A stretch of DNA of 64,000 nt from Zonotrichia leucophrys gambelii (Eukaryota > Chordata > Aves > Passeriformes > Passerellidae), in NCBI RefSeq assembly GCF_028769735.1, contig NC_088178.1, positions 23,386,357 through 23,450,356 on the forward strand, given 5' to 3'. Shown piece after piece: positions 1 through 13,459 of the stretch (position 1 is its first letter; each line of letters begins with the position of its first letter). The notes under the pieces were generated by a model. The model was given only the letters and a program-made list of their open reading frames with translations. It searched no databases and had not been told where the DNA came from. The translations under genes and the position numbers were made by a program.

Positions 1-450
1 AAAGAGATTAGACAAATGACTCTAAGGTAGATCCTGATCTATATAAAGCTTTCAGCTCAACAAGCCCTAAAACAATGAGAACTATAAGATGGCCATCAAA
101 GGTAAAGGTCCATTTTACAGATGTAAAATATTTTAGAGGCCCCCAGATTATCCAGAAAACTGGATTAGTTGGACTTTTTAGAGGACCTGTAAGGGTTGCT
201 TTTATTTTACATAGATTTGTGTGGAACAAGAAGCAAAAAGTCATACCTGGATGGCAACTGCAAACCTGCTCAGCCAGGTGGGAGGAAACAGCACTGCCTG
301 TGTCATTCAGAGGTTAGGTGGGCCTCCATTTGCTTGAGAAGACAGGAAGGCTGTGCATGGACACTGTGCACATGCTTTACCAGGGGACTGACAGCTGAAA
401 GCCAAACCAGCTCTTTGAGTTCACCCTGCCTGGCCACAGGCAGGAGCTGT

Positions 451-700
451 CCATGGTCATTATCCTGACTCTTTTTTATGGTCATTATCCTGACTCTGTT
501 CCATGGTCATTATTCTGACTCTGTTCCATGGTCATTATTCTGACCCTGTTCCATGGTCATTATCCTGATTCTGTTCCATGGTCATTACCCTGACTCTATT
601 CCATGGTCCTTATTCTGACCCTGTTCCATAGTCCTTATTCTGACCCTGTTCCATGGTCCTTATCCTGACTCTGTTCCATGGTCATTATCCTGACTCTGTT
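451..700. repeat. Minisatellite, ten copies of a 25-bp unit
   Basis: Ten consecutive 25-base units run from 451 to 700 with no length change between copies. Each begins CCATGGTC or a one- or two-base variant of it and ends CTCTGTT or a variant. Copies differ only by point changes: copies 7 to 9 carry CCTTAT in place of CATTAT, and several have TATTCTGACC in place of TATCCTGACT. Copies 1 and 2 share a T-rich junction. The period is not a multiple of three, so reading frames through it are not meaningful. Confidence 0.95.
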
Positions 701-710
701 CCCCTGCAGG

Positions 711-1189
711 CTGAGCCTTTCTGTTCCTTCCTCATGCTCAGGGTGAGCAGCCAGCACATGGAGGAAGAGATAAAAGTGAAAGCTGATAAACAGGAACACA
801 ACAACACCGGAGAAGATTAGGGACTCTACAGCAGACATAAATGCTGAGGGGAGGGACAGCATGCAAATAACAAACAGAACTGACCCTGGTGTTGTCTTGC
901 TCACCCATGATTCATCCACAATGGGAAGAACAGGTTTTCTTGGCTTTGTCCTACTCAGAGACGGCTCAGCATAACATTTTGTACCAAACTGTGGGATGTT
1001 TTCTCTGAGCTTTACATCTAGCAGTATTTATGGTCTGCACAGCGCTATAAAAGCTAAAATGTAATGCACATTTTGGAAGGGTCTGCCATCGCAACTGAAA
1101 GCACAACATATCATGCCTTTTCCAGGGCATTTTATCAGCATCAGTTCTAGATGAAAGTTTTTTCTCCAAAATTCCCCTATTCCTACTTG
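711..1189. other. Unique intronic sequence
   Basis: I see no gene, repeat or recognisable element here. Open frames on the minus strand are short and partly run out of the minisatellite. Confidence 0.5.
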
Positions 1190-1297
1190 GCCAAGAGGTG
1201 TCCTGGGATGCACCAAAAGCAGTGTGGCCAGCAGTCAAGGAAGGTGATTCTACCTCTGTACCCTACTCTTGACACCTCATCTGGAGGTTTTGGGGCT
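1190..1297 (+). repeat. CR1 LINE fragment (ORF2 3' portion)
   Basis: The stretch reads like the CR1 segment that encodes the end of ORF2, with the landmarks GTGTCCTGGGATGCA, AGCAGTGTGGCCAGCAG and GGTGATTCTACC, followed by a decayed CTGGAGG segment. It is a short internal piece with neither CR1 end. Identified by remembered CR1 consensus, not by search. Confidence 0.75.
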
Positions 1298-3859
1298 TTT
1301 ATAGGAAAAAGCATGCAGATGCTGAACTGTAAATAAATCAAACCAACATTTAATCCTTGCTCTCTTAAATGTTGCACATCACTGATGGTTTTCAGGTTGA
1401 GCATTGTGAACAAAAATATTGAGATTTAACCCTCTCGGGAAGATAAACCCCACAGAGCCACTCACTCACTCTGCAGTGGACTGGAGAAGAGAATCAGGAG
1501 GATAAAAGTGAAAAAACAAGGTTTGCTCTCCTATTCCAACCACAGACCACACAGCAAGGCAGAAACCAACTCCACTCTAAGCAGCAAAGCCTTGCACAAA
1601 ACTTTGGCAGACAACTCGTGGGCAAAGCAAACTTTTGGTGAACTTGCTGTGTTTTTCCATAGTTTCCCTGACAGTTTCCCCCCCTCCACACTCCCACACA
1701 CCACACTGAGAGTTGCAGAAAGTCCAGAGCTGTACTTTAACTTTGCATTTCTCTGAAGGAAGGAGGTTGCTGCTATCTCTGATGGTTGGAACCTGATCCT
1801 GTCATCATTAACTTTCACAGAGGCTCTTCATTTGCTGAATATTGGTCTGTAATAAGAAGCAGGAAGGATAGGCATTTTTATAGCAACTACCTGCCAACAG
1901 ATTTCAATTCTTTATCCCTTCAAAATCCCACATCTGTCCATGTCTCCAGGCACTAGTGGAAGAAGCTCTGCATTAGTTATTTTTATTATCAACATAAAAA
2001 TCTTTCCATTTATTTATTTATTAAGGAGAAAAAACCAGCTATCTACAAAACTCAGTTCATTTTGTCCTTAGGCAGACATTTAAAGCTGTCTGCCAATGTC
2101 TTTCCTTAATAAAAAAAAATAAGCTAAAGTCTTTATTACACACTGTGTAACAAAATATGACCAACTACATTCACCCAACTGAGACATGCACCATCCATCT
2201 ATCAGAAAGGATTGCTGTCACTGGACGAGGAAACATCTGCTAAAGAAGGTGTTGTCTATCCCATACCTGAACCTGACCACTGATGGTGTATCAGCCAGAC
2301 CCCCAAAAAACCCCACTTTAAGGCTGGGTCTTTGCTTTTGCCTCTTAGATCGGGATTTGAGTATTTTTCTGTGATATATGTATTTTTCACATGAAGGCTG
2401 AAAAATACAACCCAAACCACTTCTGTACCTTGCACAAATACCCCTTGGACCCTCACATTGAGGGTGATGCATCTTCTGTCCAAAATTCTGTGGCCTGTAT
2501 CATAGGGATATATCCCCCTATCCCTGAAAAGCAGAAAGGATTTGGAGGCCTGGCTGGGATGTGTGGCAGAGCTGCTGCCTGCTCTCTTTCTGGGCTAGTG
2601 ACTGGCATGTTAAACCCCAACAACACATCTTAGACTGACACAAGATGAAGCACATTAGGCAGATGGCATGTTTTTTCTGCACAAGCCAGTGCCAGAGTAT
2701 TTCCTCCTAATGATCTTCTGTTCTTGTTCTCACAGCAAAATTAGTTTTAAAGCAAAGAGAAACAACAGAAAAAAAAAAAGTATGTAGCATGATGAGAGCA
2801 AAGATTACTCTGTGGGAAAAATATCAACAAGAGCAGGGTTTTGTTCTTTCAATCCCATGGCTTTTATTTATATATATATATATTGTTTATAAAAACAAAC
2901 ACCCTATTTTGTCAGACTTGAAAAGTCAAAATTTACATTTAAATGGAGACATTTAGCTGGGTTTTTTTCTCTCTCTCATCTCTTGAATGCAGAGTACAAA
3001 AGATTAAAAACTCTCAATTTTCCTAAATGGACGGATAACAGGTGAACTTTGCATTCTGAGAGCTATTCATTTAGTGAACAATGTTCAACTCAGCAAAAGA
3101 CCAAAGCCCAGCTGATCAAGGGGAAAAGAGCACTGGCTACAAGGCCTGACACAGATTTGCTCAACAGCTGAGACCAGAAGAAGCTGTGATCCCATTGTGT
3201 CCTGTTCCCAAGGAGGAAATTATGCCATGTACAGCAACACCTACATTTCCAGATGTACAGTGGATCACTATCCAAGCGAAAATCGCTGCAATTTTAGAGA
3301 TTGCAGTGCTACAATGGCCCTGGTTTCATTGCCAGAACTACTGCAGATGTTTAAAATGTGAGGTGGTCTGCTTGTAAGAGAAAATTAGAAGACTTAAAAC
3401 AAGTCCATAATTGCATGGCATTAAAGCCATTGTAAAATATCAAAGTGGACACAAATACTATGATGACCCTTAAAGCTTGCTACCAATTACCTTCCTTTAA
3501 TTTTTCTTTTTTTCTTTTCTTTTTTCTTGTTTACTTCCTGGCCAGGAAAATAATTACTGATTTTAAGCAGAGAGTCTATCAAGCAGGTACAAGTGCAAGG
3601 AACGTGCTCAGATAATTCCATCTTAGCCCCATGGAAAGGTGCAGTAGCAGCTCATTCAATTCTGGGCTGCATTTCTCCTCTCTGCCTTTTGCTAACATAG
3701 AGCTGATCCACACTGTCAAAAGGACACACAAGCCAAATGCTAACCTCATGTTTTTTAAAACAAGGGTTGACCACAGATCCGACCAACTCTTTGCAGGGTC
3801 TGATTTTAAAGGCTTTTAACAGTTTCTCATGTCTTATTCTGAGTGAAATGCATCCATAA
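1298..3859. other. Unique intronic sequence
   Basis: AT-rich intron with no gene seen. It includes a short (TA)n run at 2869-2883 and several A- or T-rich runs. No exon-like segment with splice sites stood out. Confidence 0.5.
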
Positions 3860-4060
3860 AGCCCCACCAACAAACCAAAAAACCCCCAACCATGTCCCTT
3901 TCCCCTGCCAAAAATAACCCCAAAACTAAACTCCCTCACCACCCCCCCCAAAAAAAAAAAAAACAAAAAAAAACCAAAAAACCACCAAAAGAAAATAATT
4001 AAAAAAAAAAAAAAAAAAAAAAAATCGCCCAAACAAACAAACCACAAAAACCCCCAGGAA
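3860..4060. repeat. A/C-rich low-complexity tract
   Basis: A run of C followed by long A runs, including 24 consecutive A at 4001-4024, with interspersed AAC/ACC units. The 169-residue minus-strand frame across it is a poly-Phe/Trp artefact of the tract. No SINE or retrocopy body is recognisable to its left. Confidence 0.85.
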
Positions 4061-6240
4061 TAGTAATAACTGTTTGGAAGAGGCACAGACACAAAATCTA
4101 AATGCCTGGGAGGCAAATGCTCTATCACTCCGTACCCAGCAGTAGGAAATGACTGACTCACTCTTTTAAAAAAGTTGCAAACAGTGTTTCTAGACTCCCA
4201 GGACTAGAAGCTATCCCAACCACATTCCTATTGGGACATGTATTCTGATGTTCACCCATCATCTCATTGGTCCCTCTGTCTCTGGAGAGTTTTCCTTTCT
4301 GTCACTCTCACAAACCACACAAGAATCCATTGTTTAAGCAACAAATGTTGCCAGATTTTCTAGCAGTTCCAAACTTTAAAGCATTAAGAAAAAAAATACA
4401 AGAGAATGGAATATGTTAAAGCAATTGATTCTGAATTTAAGCCTTATCCTCAGATTAAAAGGATTTTAACTGAGCCAGCAGGATAGACATCAGAATGTAT
4501 GAAGAACTTGTATCCTGGTTTTCTCCTCAAACAACCAGAAGCATCTGGGAATATTTGGTTGTATCTGGAGCACTGACTTGACTGGTATCCATGTGGTACT
4601 ACTCCAAATAGTTTGAGAAGTCTGCCCAAGAAATAGATGAGCAATGCCTCCTTTCCCAAGCACACCTCTGTACAGCTGTGTCCATCTCTGTGGTTCCTCT
4701 ACCCCAAATGTGAAGCAGATCTTTAAAGTAGTGCTGAGATCACTATATTATCGCTGCAGCTGCTGCAATGCTGTTTCTGGGCATGGACTTATCACAGCCA
4801 AAAAGCAAGCCATTTACTTCAGGCAACCCTTAGGACAAGATTTTAGCCTCCAAGTGATATCAGTTTGATTCAGCCCTGAGTTCTCCTGAAAACATCACAG
4901 GATCCAATGAAACATTCCCGTTCGTTGCCATTTCCTACCATGACCTCTTCTAACAATACTACACAAAGGTTTACTGTGTATTTATTGTGTTGTGTGTGTA
5001 TATATGTATTGTGTCTTTATTGTGTTGGTTTATTTACACATTTCATGTGGCATCCATGCCCACAACATCCAAATCTGATGTCTGTTAATTCCACACAAGT
5101 GAACTCAGCTGGTCAAGAGGATATAAAGTGATATAAAATGTCAGCTTTCATGTTCTCTGGCTAAAGCCAGCCATGTAATCAGGCACTCTTTATGATGGGC
5201 ATATCATGGATAAGCAGTGATGACAGAGTTTATCAGATACCAAAGGCCACTCAAACACACTCCTGACTCTGCCTCTGCAGGAGTTTTTCAATCAGTGATC
5301 CCAAACTTGGCACATGGTAATCACAGCAGGTGGAAACATGAAAACTTCTGGGTTACCTTCAAGCCCTAGCAGGAATTAGCATGGCCTTGAATTAACCTTG
5401 AATTTTACCCAAGGGAGGAGGTGTGCAATATATTGAAACAATCAGTACTAACTGGATGCAGAGTGTGAGCTTTGGGACAGAACAGGGCTAATAAAGATAA
5501 AATACTGAGCTCTTCCTCCTGCTCCTCCAAGGTAAGGCAGCTGAGCCCAAAGGGCCAGGCAGCAGCTAAAGCAGTTACATCTCATGCTGAATGCCCAACT
5601 TCTCTGGAATGGCTTGTCTGCTCTGAAGAAGCATCTCCTGGGCTGGGTGGGTGGCCACTGGGTCTGTGTGACACTTCTCTGAGTTACCTGAAACACTTTT
5701 ATTTAAACTAGGCATTCCTGAATTTCTTGTAGTTGTTTCAGCAAAAATGTTTGTATTCTTTTCAATAACCAATTTGTGGAGAAAAGGACTTTTAGAAATA
5801 TTATTCAAAGAAAAATAAGCTCAGCACACAACTGCAGTCAGGTCCCTCATGGAAAGTGGTCCAGCCTGAAAGTACACAATCCTTAGTACCACCCCAACTT
5901 TTTAGCAGTCTGTCTTTACATCCACAAATTTCCCTGCACAGGAGAGATCTTCACATAACTCCTCCTTTTCCTCCACCCATCCCAAAATAACCCCACAAGC
6001 CAACAACCTATAGCTTTATGTGCAGTAATTTGACAACATTACATTCTTAATCTGCAGCTGGGAAGCAGAGACACAAAGGACAGTACCAGGGAAGAGAAGC
6101 AAAGCACCATTCAAGCCTGATTCTCTTCTGTGCCAACATGATGGATTCATACTCAAATCACCATAGCTAAACTATGCTGGGATGCTCAGCTGCCTGGAAA
6201 AACCAATACATATCATCCCACCATGTTCTGAGTGCTGGCG
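4061..6240. other. Unique intronic sequence
   Basis: No gene seen. A GT/TA-rich patch at about 4975-5040 (tgtgtgtatatatg-like) is the only low-complexity segment noted. Confidence 0.5.
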
Positions 6241-6345
6241 GGTTTTTTTTTAAGTTTGATTTGTTCTGGTTTTGGAGTTTTGGTTTTTTTTTGTTGTTGT
6301 TGTTTTGTTTTGTTTTCTTTTTGTCTTCTTTTCTTCTGGTTAATA
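6241..6345. repeat. T/G-rich low-complexity tract
   Basis: Long T runs alternate with GTT and GTTTT units, including about four GTT repeats near 6291-6303. It is simple sequence with no body of a mobile element attached. Confidence 0.85.
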
Positions 6346-9300
6346 GGTTTTGTTCTTTGTGGTGAGGATATTTCTTGCTTTGTTTTCAAGGGCTCTCCAG
6401 GTTCCAGTAAATGACACCGGGTTGTGTATAAAGCTGCAGCATTTTATTCTCTAATACCAGGAAATTAATATGCACACATTTTTCAGTTTTTTATCTTGTG
6501 AATACAAAGACTGAATCAAAGCATCAAAAAGAAAGAAAGTGGGATTTTTTTTTTCTTGCCTAAGTTTTCTGGGACTCAATAATATTGTCAGTTTCTCTTT
6601 CTCTCCTGCTTCTATTTTGTCTTAAGGCTCTGCATCTTGGAAGACTGTGAAGCTGCTGTGTGATTTTTATCTCCATGATTAAAGTGTTACACTTTATTGA
6701 GCTCTTTGCATCAGCACCAAAATCTGCAATGCAGGATTTTACATAACACTTCATTTTCTCCTCGCACCATTACTGTTATTAACCTGGTCGCAATAAACAG
6801 AAAATACAGCTCGGCTCATGATGTACTCCCGAGTTTTTGTGTGTGTGTTTGTGTGTGTGCATAACAGTAAAGGAAAAAGAAGAAAAAGAATTGAAATGAA
6901 AGGGTCTCCACCCTGTGAAAGACTAGTAATGGCTGCATGAACTTGTCATTTCCTTAAAGAACAATCTCAGCCTTTCAGAGATAAAAGGAAAAGTTCTGTG
7001 CTGGAGCTTCTGCACGTAAGGATTTCTTCCCAAAAAAAAAAAAAAAAAGATCAAAACATAACATCCAAACTATTTCCAAATTCTCTAACTCATTGGACTT
7101 CTCAGATGGAAGATTTGATTGATATCCTACTTTCATTGATATCCTACTTTGGGATGTTGCTCGTTTCTTTGTTTAAATGACAAAGAATGTGAGATCTGCC
7201 AAGGGGACTCCAACAAGGGTTTGGAAAGCAGCTGAGGAGCTGGATGTGCCAGCACAGGTGACCTTCCCACTCCACCAGTGGCTGGAACCTGTGTGTTTCA
7301 CAGACACCAGATCTCTGAGTTCCCAGGAAAACAGTGTGAGTTAAATACCCAAATGTGTAGGAATCTGGGTTACTGACAGAGATTCTCTTTTAGCAAGGCA
7401 GGAGAGACCTGCAGGTTGAGGAGCAGAGACACCTAGATGTGTAAGCAAGCTACAGGAGCCATGAAAAAAGAGATGGGTCATCCATGAACAGATTGTCACC
7501 AAAACTGATTGAAGCCTAATGGGAGAAGGAGAAAGAAAGCAAGTGTGGGGAATCTGGCATGTCCCAGAGAGAGCCCTAAGAGGCAAAGCCAGTTTGGGTA
7601 TGTCCTGGCATAAATTCTTCAGGAGCTTAGGCATCATCTCCAAAATAAAACAATTAGGAGGCCAGGCTTCCTAGACTCTCTCTTCCCTTTAGATAACAGA
7701 AGCTCTCCTTTTGCAGTCCTGAAATTCTGGAGGTGGGGAGTTGGGGGATATCCTAAAAACCTGTGCCAAGCTGCCTGCACTCAGGTGCTGCAGGACCATG
7801 AACTGCACTGTGCTGCCACAGCAGCCCAGGGCAGCTCCTCCCAGGGGTGGTCAGGAAAGTCAATGCAGACTGGGCCCAGTGGCACTGCTATAGATTACCC
7901 TGAAATGTTCTGGTTATTTTTGAAGGATTGCTTTGTTTTTTAACCCAAGAGAAATGTTTTAGGAAGCTCGCCAAGCTTCTGCCCCCTACTTATGTGGGTT
8001 CTGCTCTTTACTCGTGCTATTTATTTTGTACTTGCTCTTTACTCAGTTTACTACAGCTTGAAATATAGCAGAACATTTTTCAGTTCGTCAGTGTGTTGTT
8101 TGCTGTCAAGGAGACGAAATGTTACTACTTTCCTCTGGAGAAGCTTAGGACATGATGGATGAAATGTCACAAATAATTAGACTTTTCTTATGAATTACAT
8201 TTTTTAAACTTCTGTTTGCATGTCAGCAGGTGTGTTACGGATAGGCTGCATGGAAGGACCTGGGGAAATTTTAGTTCTCTGGGAACAGCAGTAATGTAAT
8301 ATCTGATAAGCAAGCTGAGACAAACTTTAAAAACTTCTACTATGGCAGTTTGGGGCTAGGAAAGATCTGAGTCCAGTGGCAGAATCAAAAAGGTCCAATC
8401 CAGTTCCTGAATAGCATGGACATGGTTAGGGATTTAAAGATTGCTTGACACAGTCTGACCTGAAGTCCATCCACTGCAGTGTCTTGATTCTGATGGTGAT
8501 GTTTTGTGGCACTGTTAAGCCCTACACGATACGACACCCAGTGATAATCTAAATAACTATCAGGCTTGGAGGAAATAAAAACTGCAGTTCACTTTCACAC
8601 TTTGAGCAGAGATGTACTGCAGATAGGCAGATACTCAGATTGCATAAAATTATCCAGGAGACAGACATGAACAAACCCTCCAACTCTGAGCTCACCCTGG
8701 ATAGCTGCTCTACACTTTATGGGCTGGGCACACAGCAATGAACACCCCCAAATACCTGAGCACGCTGAAAAATCTGCACAAAACTGTCTCAGGTGTTCAC
8801 ACACTGCTTCTTCTTTAGGGTTTATGTGAGTTTTGAGATCTCTCATCATTTTAATCTCCAAGTTTATAAATGGCCAGTTGTTACAGCAGTAAACACTGAA
8901 TCAAACATAAAGCTGCAGCTGAATTACTGCTTTGAAATCTTGTATCACATGCAATGACTTTAAATTGCTTGCTTTGCTAGAAAGGCTGAAAAAATGTGAA
9001 GACGTGACACTCTACATCACACTAATCAATGATGTAAATCTTAACTGTATGAATGTATCAATAATGAGGAATGCTCCAGGGGAAAAAACCAGGGGAACTG
9101 CACACCTTTAAGATCTCCCTTCCATAACCAACTTATTCTCATATGTTGTAGAATCATCAAGAAAATATAAAGACTAATAATGACGTGGCAAAATTTACTT
9201 AACCCCCCTGACATGGAAATAAAGTCTTATTTTATCCATGGGGAAAAAATGTCGCTCACATATTATGTGCTCAGCAATCTGTACTGATTAGGAGTGATTC

Positions 9301-10196
9301 AATTAAAATGGAAGCATTGCAGTGAATGACATAAAAAGCATCACTGAAATTTTCTCAGGAGATTTGAAATGTTATTTTTAATGCTAAAGATAAACTGTAT
9401 ACACACAAATGTTTGAAGGGGAAGAGGAGCCATGAAGTTCCAGTGTTCATAAACAGAACACAGCTTGTTTAGGTCATCACAGCATTTCAGATAAATATTA
9501 TAGATATTGCTATTATCAAAACAGGGCCTGGGAAAATAGTTTTCAAATACCAGGAAAGGAGAGCAAGACATCTCTCAAACCCTTTTCTTCTTCTTACTCA
9601 GAAAACAAAGCTGTGATCATCGACTCCTCTCAAAGGATCATAAAACAACAAAAGAAAATTGCCTCCCAATGGCCAACATGATGAGAGGGAAAAGAGGGAG
9701 CTTGAGTAGCTCCTTGACTGTGTTGCTTCCTCCCAGCAACAGCTAATGAGATTCCCTGCCAAGGTGGAACCTGCCACACATCCTCTGCATCAAAGGGGAT
9801 CTGGAGGATATTCTATTGCCTTTGACTACTACACTGCCTAGTGTGGCAGGAAGGCACATCTGAAAGTTCCCATGACCCCCAAAAGTCACATATTGCTCTC
9901 TGAGGAGCTTGGAAGCTGATAAAACCCATAATCAAGCCCTTGTTTTGCTGCTTCACAAACACTTGTATTCTAACAGCTGTGTGCAGGTTTATCAGAGAGA
10001 GGTGGTGGTTGCATCTCTGCCTTCCTCAGTCAGGCCCATCATAACTTACATGGTATGATCACTGTCCATCCTTCCTCTTCCTCCACACTGCAGCTGGAGG
10101 AAGCTCAGGAGCACTGTCAGATTTCCTGCATTGAAATCACAGAGTTGCTCCCATGGTAGGTTCCCAATCCGTGTTCCAGGTGCTACAAGCCACCCC
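6346..10196. other. Unique intronic sequence with small simple repeats
   Basis: No gene seen. It contains (GT)n at 6839-6859, an A run at 7032-7048 and a 17-bp tandem duplication at 7118-7150. The part from about 9000 to 9340 is AT-rich and looks little decayed, with a CRE-like TGACGTGGCA at about 9181-9190, but I cannot test its conservation. Confidence 0.5.
7118..7150. repeat. Tandem duplication, 17-bp period
   Basis: The 16-base string ATTGATATCCTACTTT occurs at 7118-7133 and again at 7135-7150, giving a perfect two-copy direct repeat. Confidence 0.9.
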
Positions 10197-10580
10197 TGTG
10201 ACTGTTCACAAGGGTCTGAGGATGAGGGAAGAGACCAGGATCTGACTCCATGTTTCAGAAGGCTTGATTTATTATTTTATCATATATATTATATTAAAAC
10301 TGTACTAAAAGAATAGAAGAAAGGATTTCATCAGAAGGCTAGCTAAGAATAAAATAGAAAAGAATGATAACAAAGGCTTGTGGCTCATACTCTGTGTCCG
10401 AGACAGCTGGGCTGTGATTGGCTATTAATTAGAAACAACCACATGAGACCAATCACAGACGCACCTGTTGCATTCCACAGCAGCAGATAATCATTGTTTA
10501 CATTTTGTTCCTGAGGCCTCTCAGCTTCTCAGAAGGAAAAATCCTAGAGAAAGGATTTGTCATAAAAGATGTCTGTGACA
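10197..10580 (-). mobile_element. Solo LTR of an endogenous retrovirus, passerine type
   Basis: On the minus strand the element begins TGTCACAGACATC at 10580 and ends in a TGAACAGTCACA-like terminus at 10197, giving the TG...CA ends of an LTR about 384 bp long. An AATAAA motif on the minus strand lies in the AT-rich part near 10265. No internal retroviral sequence lies on either side, so it is a solo LTR. I recognise it from memory as a very common songbird LTR, probably ERVL-like; the exact family is not assigned. The 5 bp just left (ACCCC) and right (TATCC) do not match, so no target duplication is visible. It has the same orientation as AGBL4. Confidence 0.85.
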
Positions 10581-10727
10581 TATCCCCATTGGGGCAACGC
10601 TCAGTTGGCACCCCAGACACCTGTGGCTGCTGTCCAGCATGCCTGTGCTCCCTGTGCCACTTTCTAGCTCATCTTAAAACACTTAATGAGTAGACTCAGT
10701 GGGCAGGGCCACGCTGCAGCCCAGTAA

Positions 10728-10815
10728 CCAAAGCCCAGGGGAAAACAACCTGCCCAAGATCACCCAGGATGTGAGGAAAAGCCAAGCAGTGCTTTTGATT
10801 TCTGTCCATTGTGCT
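10728..10815 (-). repeat. MIR-like SINE remnant
   Basis: The segment CTGCCCAAGATCACCCAGGA followed by a GTGAGG..AGCCAAGCAG stretch resembles the reverse complement of the MIR core and 3' region (tgcccaaggtcacacag). It is strongly decayed and both ends are unclear. Confidence 0.5.
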
Positions 10816-10835
10816 GCTGCTCTTGTTTTGGAGGG

Positions 10836-13459
10836 CTAGGGAGAGGCTCCAGGTGCTGAGCTGAAACCTTTTCCATGTTAGACCCTGTTTTCAAGAGAGT
10901 GAAGGTGGAGGTTGTAACTACAAAAATGACATGGAGATGGGAGGTCACTCATCTCTTTATGTTCTACCTATTCTGGGTAAGTATTTTGTTTAGGGGAGAC
11001 AGGAAGCCTTCAGAGTCAATGCAGCTTCTACCACTGATCAGTGCAGGCAAAGGAAACAGAAAGAAGCTGGTTTTCAGGGAAACTATTCTACAACCTTGCT
11101 ATTTGCTGCACTTTACACTGGGAACCTTGCTTCCTTCATTTTGGGGCAGAGGTGTAAAGAAGTATTCCAACACGAAGGCAGAATTTTGGCTCTGTTCCAC
11201 TCGACTGGAGATAAGGATGCAGTGTCAGCTGCCTGGGAACATAGCTCCCAGTGCTCAGATATTTTTTTGGATTTCTCTGGTTGGGTCCCAAGTCACTGTG
11301 CTCATTTATCACACATTGAAGACTGTTGTTTCCTAGTACTTCTGCTACAGGGAATACTTCAGGAGGCCCTGCCTCCACTGTTCCCAAGCCAGCAGAAACA
11401 AAAGGGGCAGAAGCTTCCATCTCATGCAGTGACATGTGCACTGATTCCTCAGCTCTGACATGGGCTTGGCATTCGACCTTCAACAAATCATCCAGTTCCC
11501 CCCAGCTCTCACTCTTATAATGGGCATTGCAAAAATCAGTTTGTTAAATCTCCATAAATCACCACCTCCTCATGAAAGATACTTTTCCATAGTGCCCAGT
11601 ACTGCAAATTCAATGGGATGCTGATCAGAACAGGAGCTGCTGTACCATATATAGCCTGCCATTGCACACACCTAAACACAGCTCCCTTTTCTTGTCCTCC
11701 AGGGTGGAAGTGCAAGAATTACTGGCAAAAGGAACACCCAGAAAAAATGTTATTTCAAAAGGTGCTGTTTACTTAAGAAATTACCCCTACTTTGTATTTA
11801 ATATTTTATACCTAAGGTTCAATCAATGCAGGAAATTCTCCTTCTATTCTCGTATCTCAACTATAATGATGCAAAAGGTCATACAGCGTATCATCAATAA
11901 AATACTGTCTCTTGAAAATCAGTTTTCAGATAGTCAAATTATTTTTGAAATAGAAGTGCCATTCTTTAACCCTGACAGGAAGTTAGAGGTACAGCATTCA
12001 GTTTCCATTTAAAAATTAGAGTGTAAAAGGGTAGGGGAAAAAATGCCCAAAAATCACTAACACAAATGTCATTCAGGCCTGGCAAAAAGGAACAGAGATT
12101 AAATGTTACCATTTATAGTTTGCAACCTAAAGAGAAGATCACTGAGCTAGAGCATGACAATAAAATCTATTGCATGTATGCAAACTAGCCAGTCAAATCT
12201 CCAGTTCTCTGCAGGCTGGAAAAAATAACCAGAGGAAAAAGAAACAACAAAACATCAGAACAACTGAAAGAAGAAGTAACACTTCAAAAACCTTTCTGTT
12301 TCAACTACATATAATAAGCTGTTCCTGATACTGGGGAAAGTCTGAGGGCTGGGTGTTTTTTCTTTTCCTTTTAATGTGAGATTTTTACTCTTGCAATTTA
12401 TCTTTAACGTTACTTGAACATAGGTTACTCTACCTGCACACCAAAATATACCGGCTTGGAGTTTAATTTTGAGACACTTAACATTACATTTTCCCAAGAA
12501 ATGGTTGCTCTTCTCCTGAATTTGATGGCTCGTTGAGCTTCCAGGTAAGAGCTGGTTTTACAGGGATGTCTCTGTACATTCTTTACAGTCCTTATAAAAC
12601 TGCCCGGCCAGCCAGAGCACTCATTGCCTGGGGAACTTTTGGTAGGGGTAGGTTAATCTATGTGACCCCCATAGTTCATCTCAAACTGCTGCACAACTTT
12701 CTAAAGGGCCATCTTTATTTCCTCCTCCATCTCTGAGTGACTCCTAGCACACACTTTCTCAAGGATAGATGGATCAAACACAGAGGTGAGCGTAAACACA
12801 TTTCTTCCTGGGAAAACATTTGCAGTGGTGTAGATAAAGACTCAAGGCTGCCCACTAACACTCACAGTCCCTTGTGCACCAGCTCCAGTGTAAAACCATG
12901 TAAATGTCCAAACACAATGATTGCGCTCCAGCAGAAGTATTCCTATTCCCACAAGAAATACAATCCAGCTGTTGAGTGAGGCTTTTTATTAGCAGGTATC
13001 TGTCCTTTCCACTAATGAAAATAATTTTTCTGTTCTCTGAAAGAACCAGCAGATTTCATTCATTCCAGGTTAAAGTCTTTTTCCTGTATTCCTGTATGCT
13101 AATGTGTTTGATTTTTAAGCTGGTGATGGGTAGTCTGTCAAAGTTATTTCAATGTAGAGCAAAGGAGTAGCTCCACACAGCTTGTAAGCCCTTCCTTCCC
13201 CATCCTCTGAAGCAGCATTAATCAGAACTGCTGCCTAAGCCATGGAACATTTTGTAACTCTACCCAGCCTTCTTCCCACCCCTTAACACCTCCTCTCCTC
13301 TTTCCCCCCACCCCATCAGCGCTGCTCCCCCAGCACAAATTGCCACACATCTGTACAAAGGACAGGCGGAAGAATAAGGTGACAGTTCTTTAAGGAAAGA
13401 ATAAAAATGCAAATTAACAAACACCAAATTTGCTGTAAACATTAAATACTTCAGACATG
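10836..13459. other. Unique intronic sequence with one possible MIR scrap
   Basis: No gene seen. Around 11430-11535 the order of short matches (GGGCTTGGCATTCGACCTTC, then CAGTTCCCC, then TATAATGGG) recalls sense-strand MIR (tgaccttgggcaag, cagtttcc, taaaatggg). The match is weak. Confidence 0.4.

Noticed and set aside
451..700. Possible CRISPR array
   Set aside because: The units are directly adjacent with no unique spacers, and the context is vertebrate. It is a minisatellite.
4001..4024. Poly-A tail of a processed pseudogene
   Set aside because: No gene-like or SINE body precedes it on either strand and no target duplication was seen.
3652..4161. 169-residue minus-strand frame rich in Phe and Trp
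   Set aside because: It is produced by translating the A/C-rich tract at 3860-4060.
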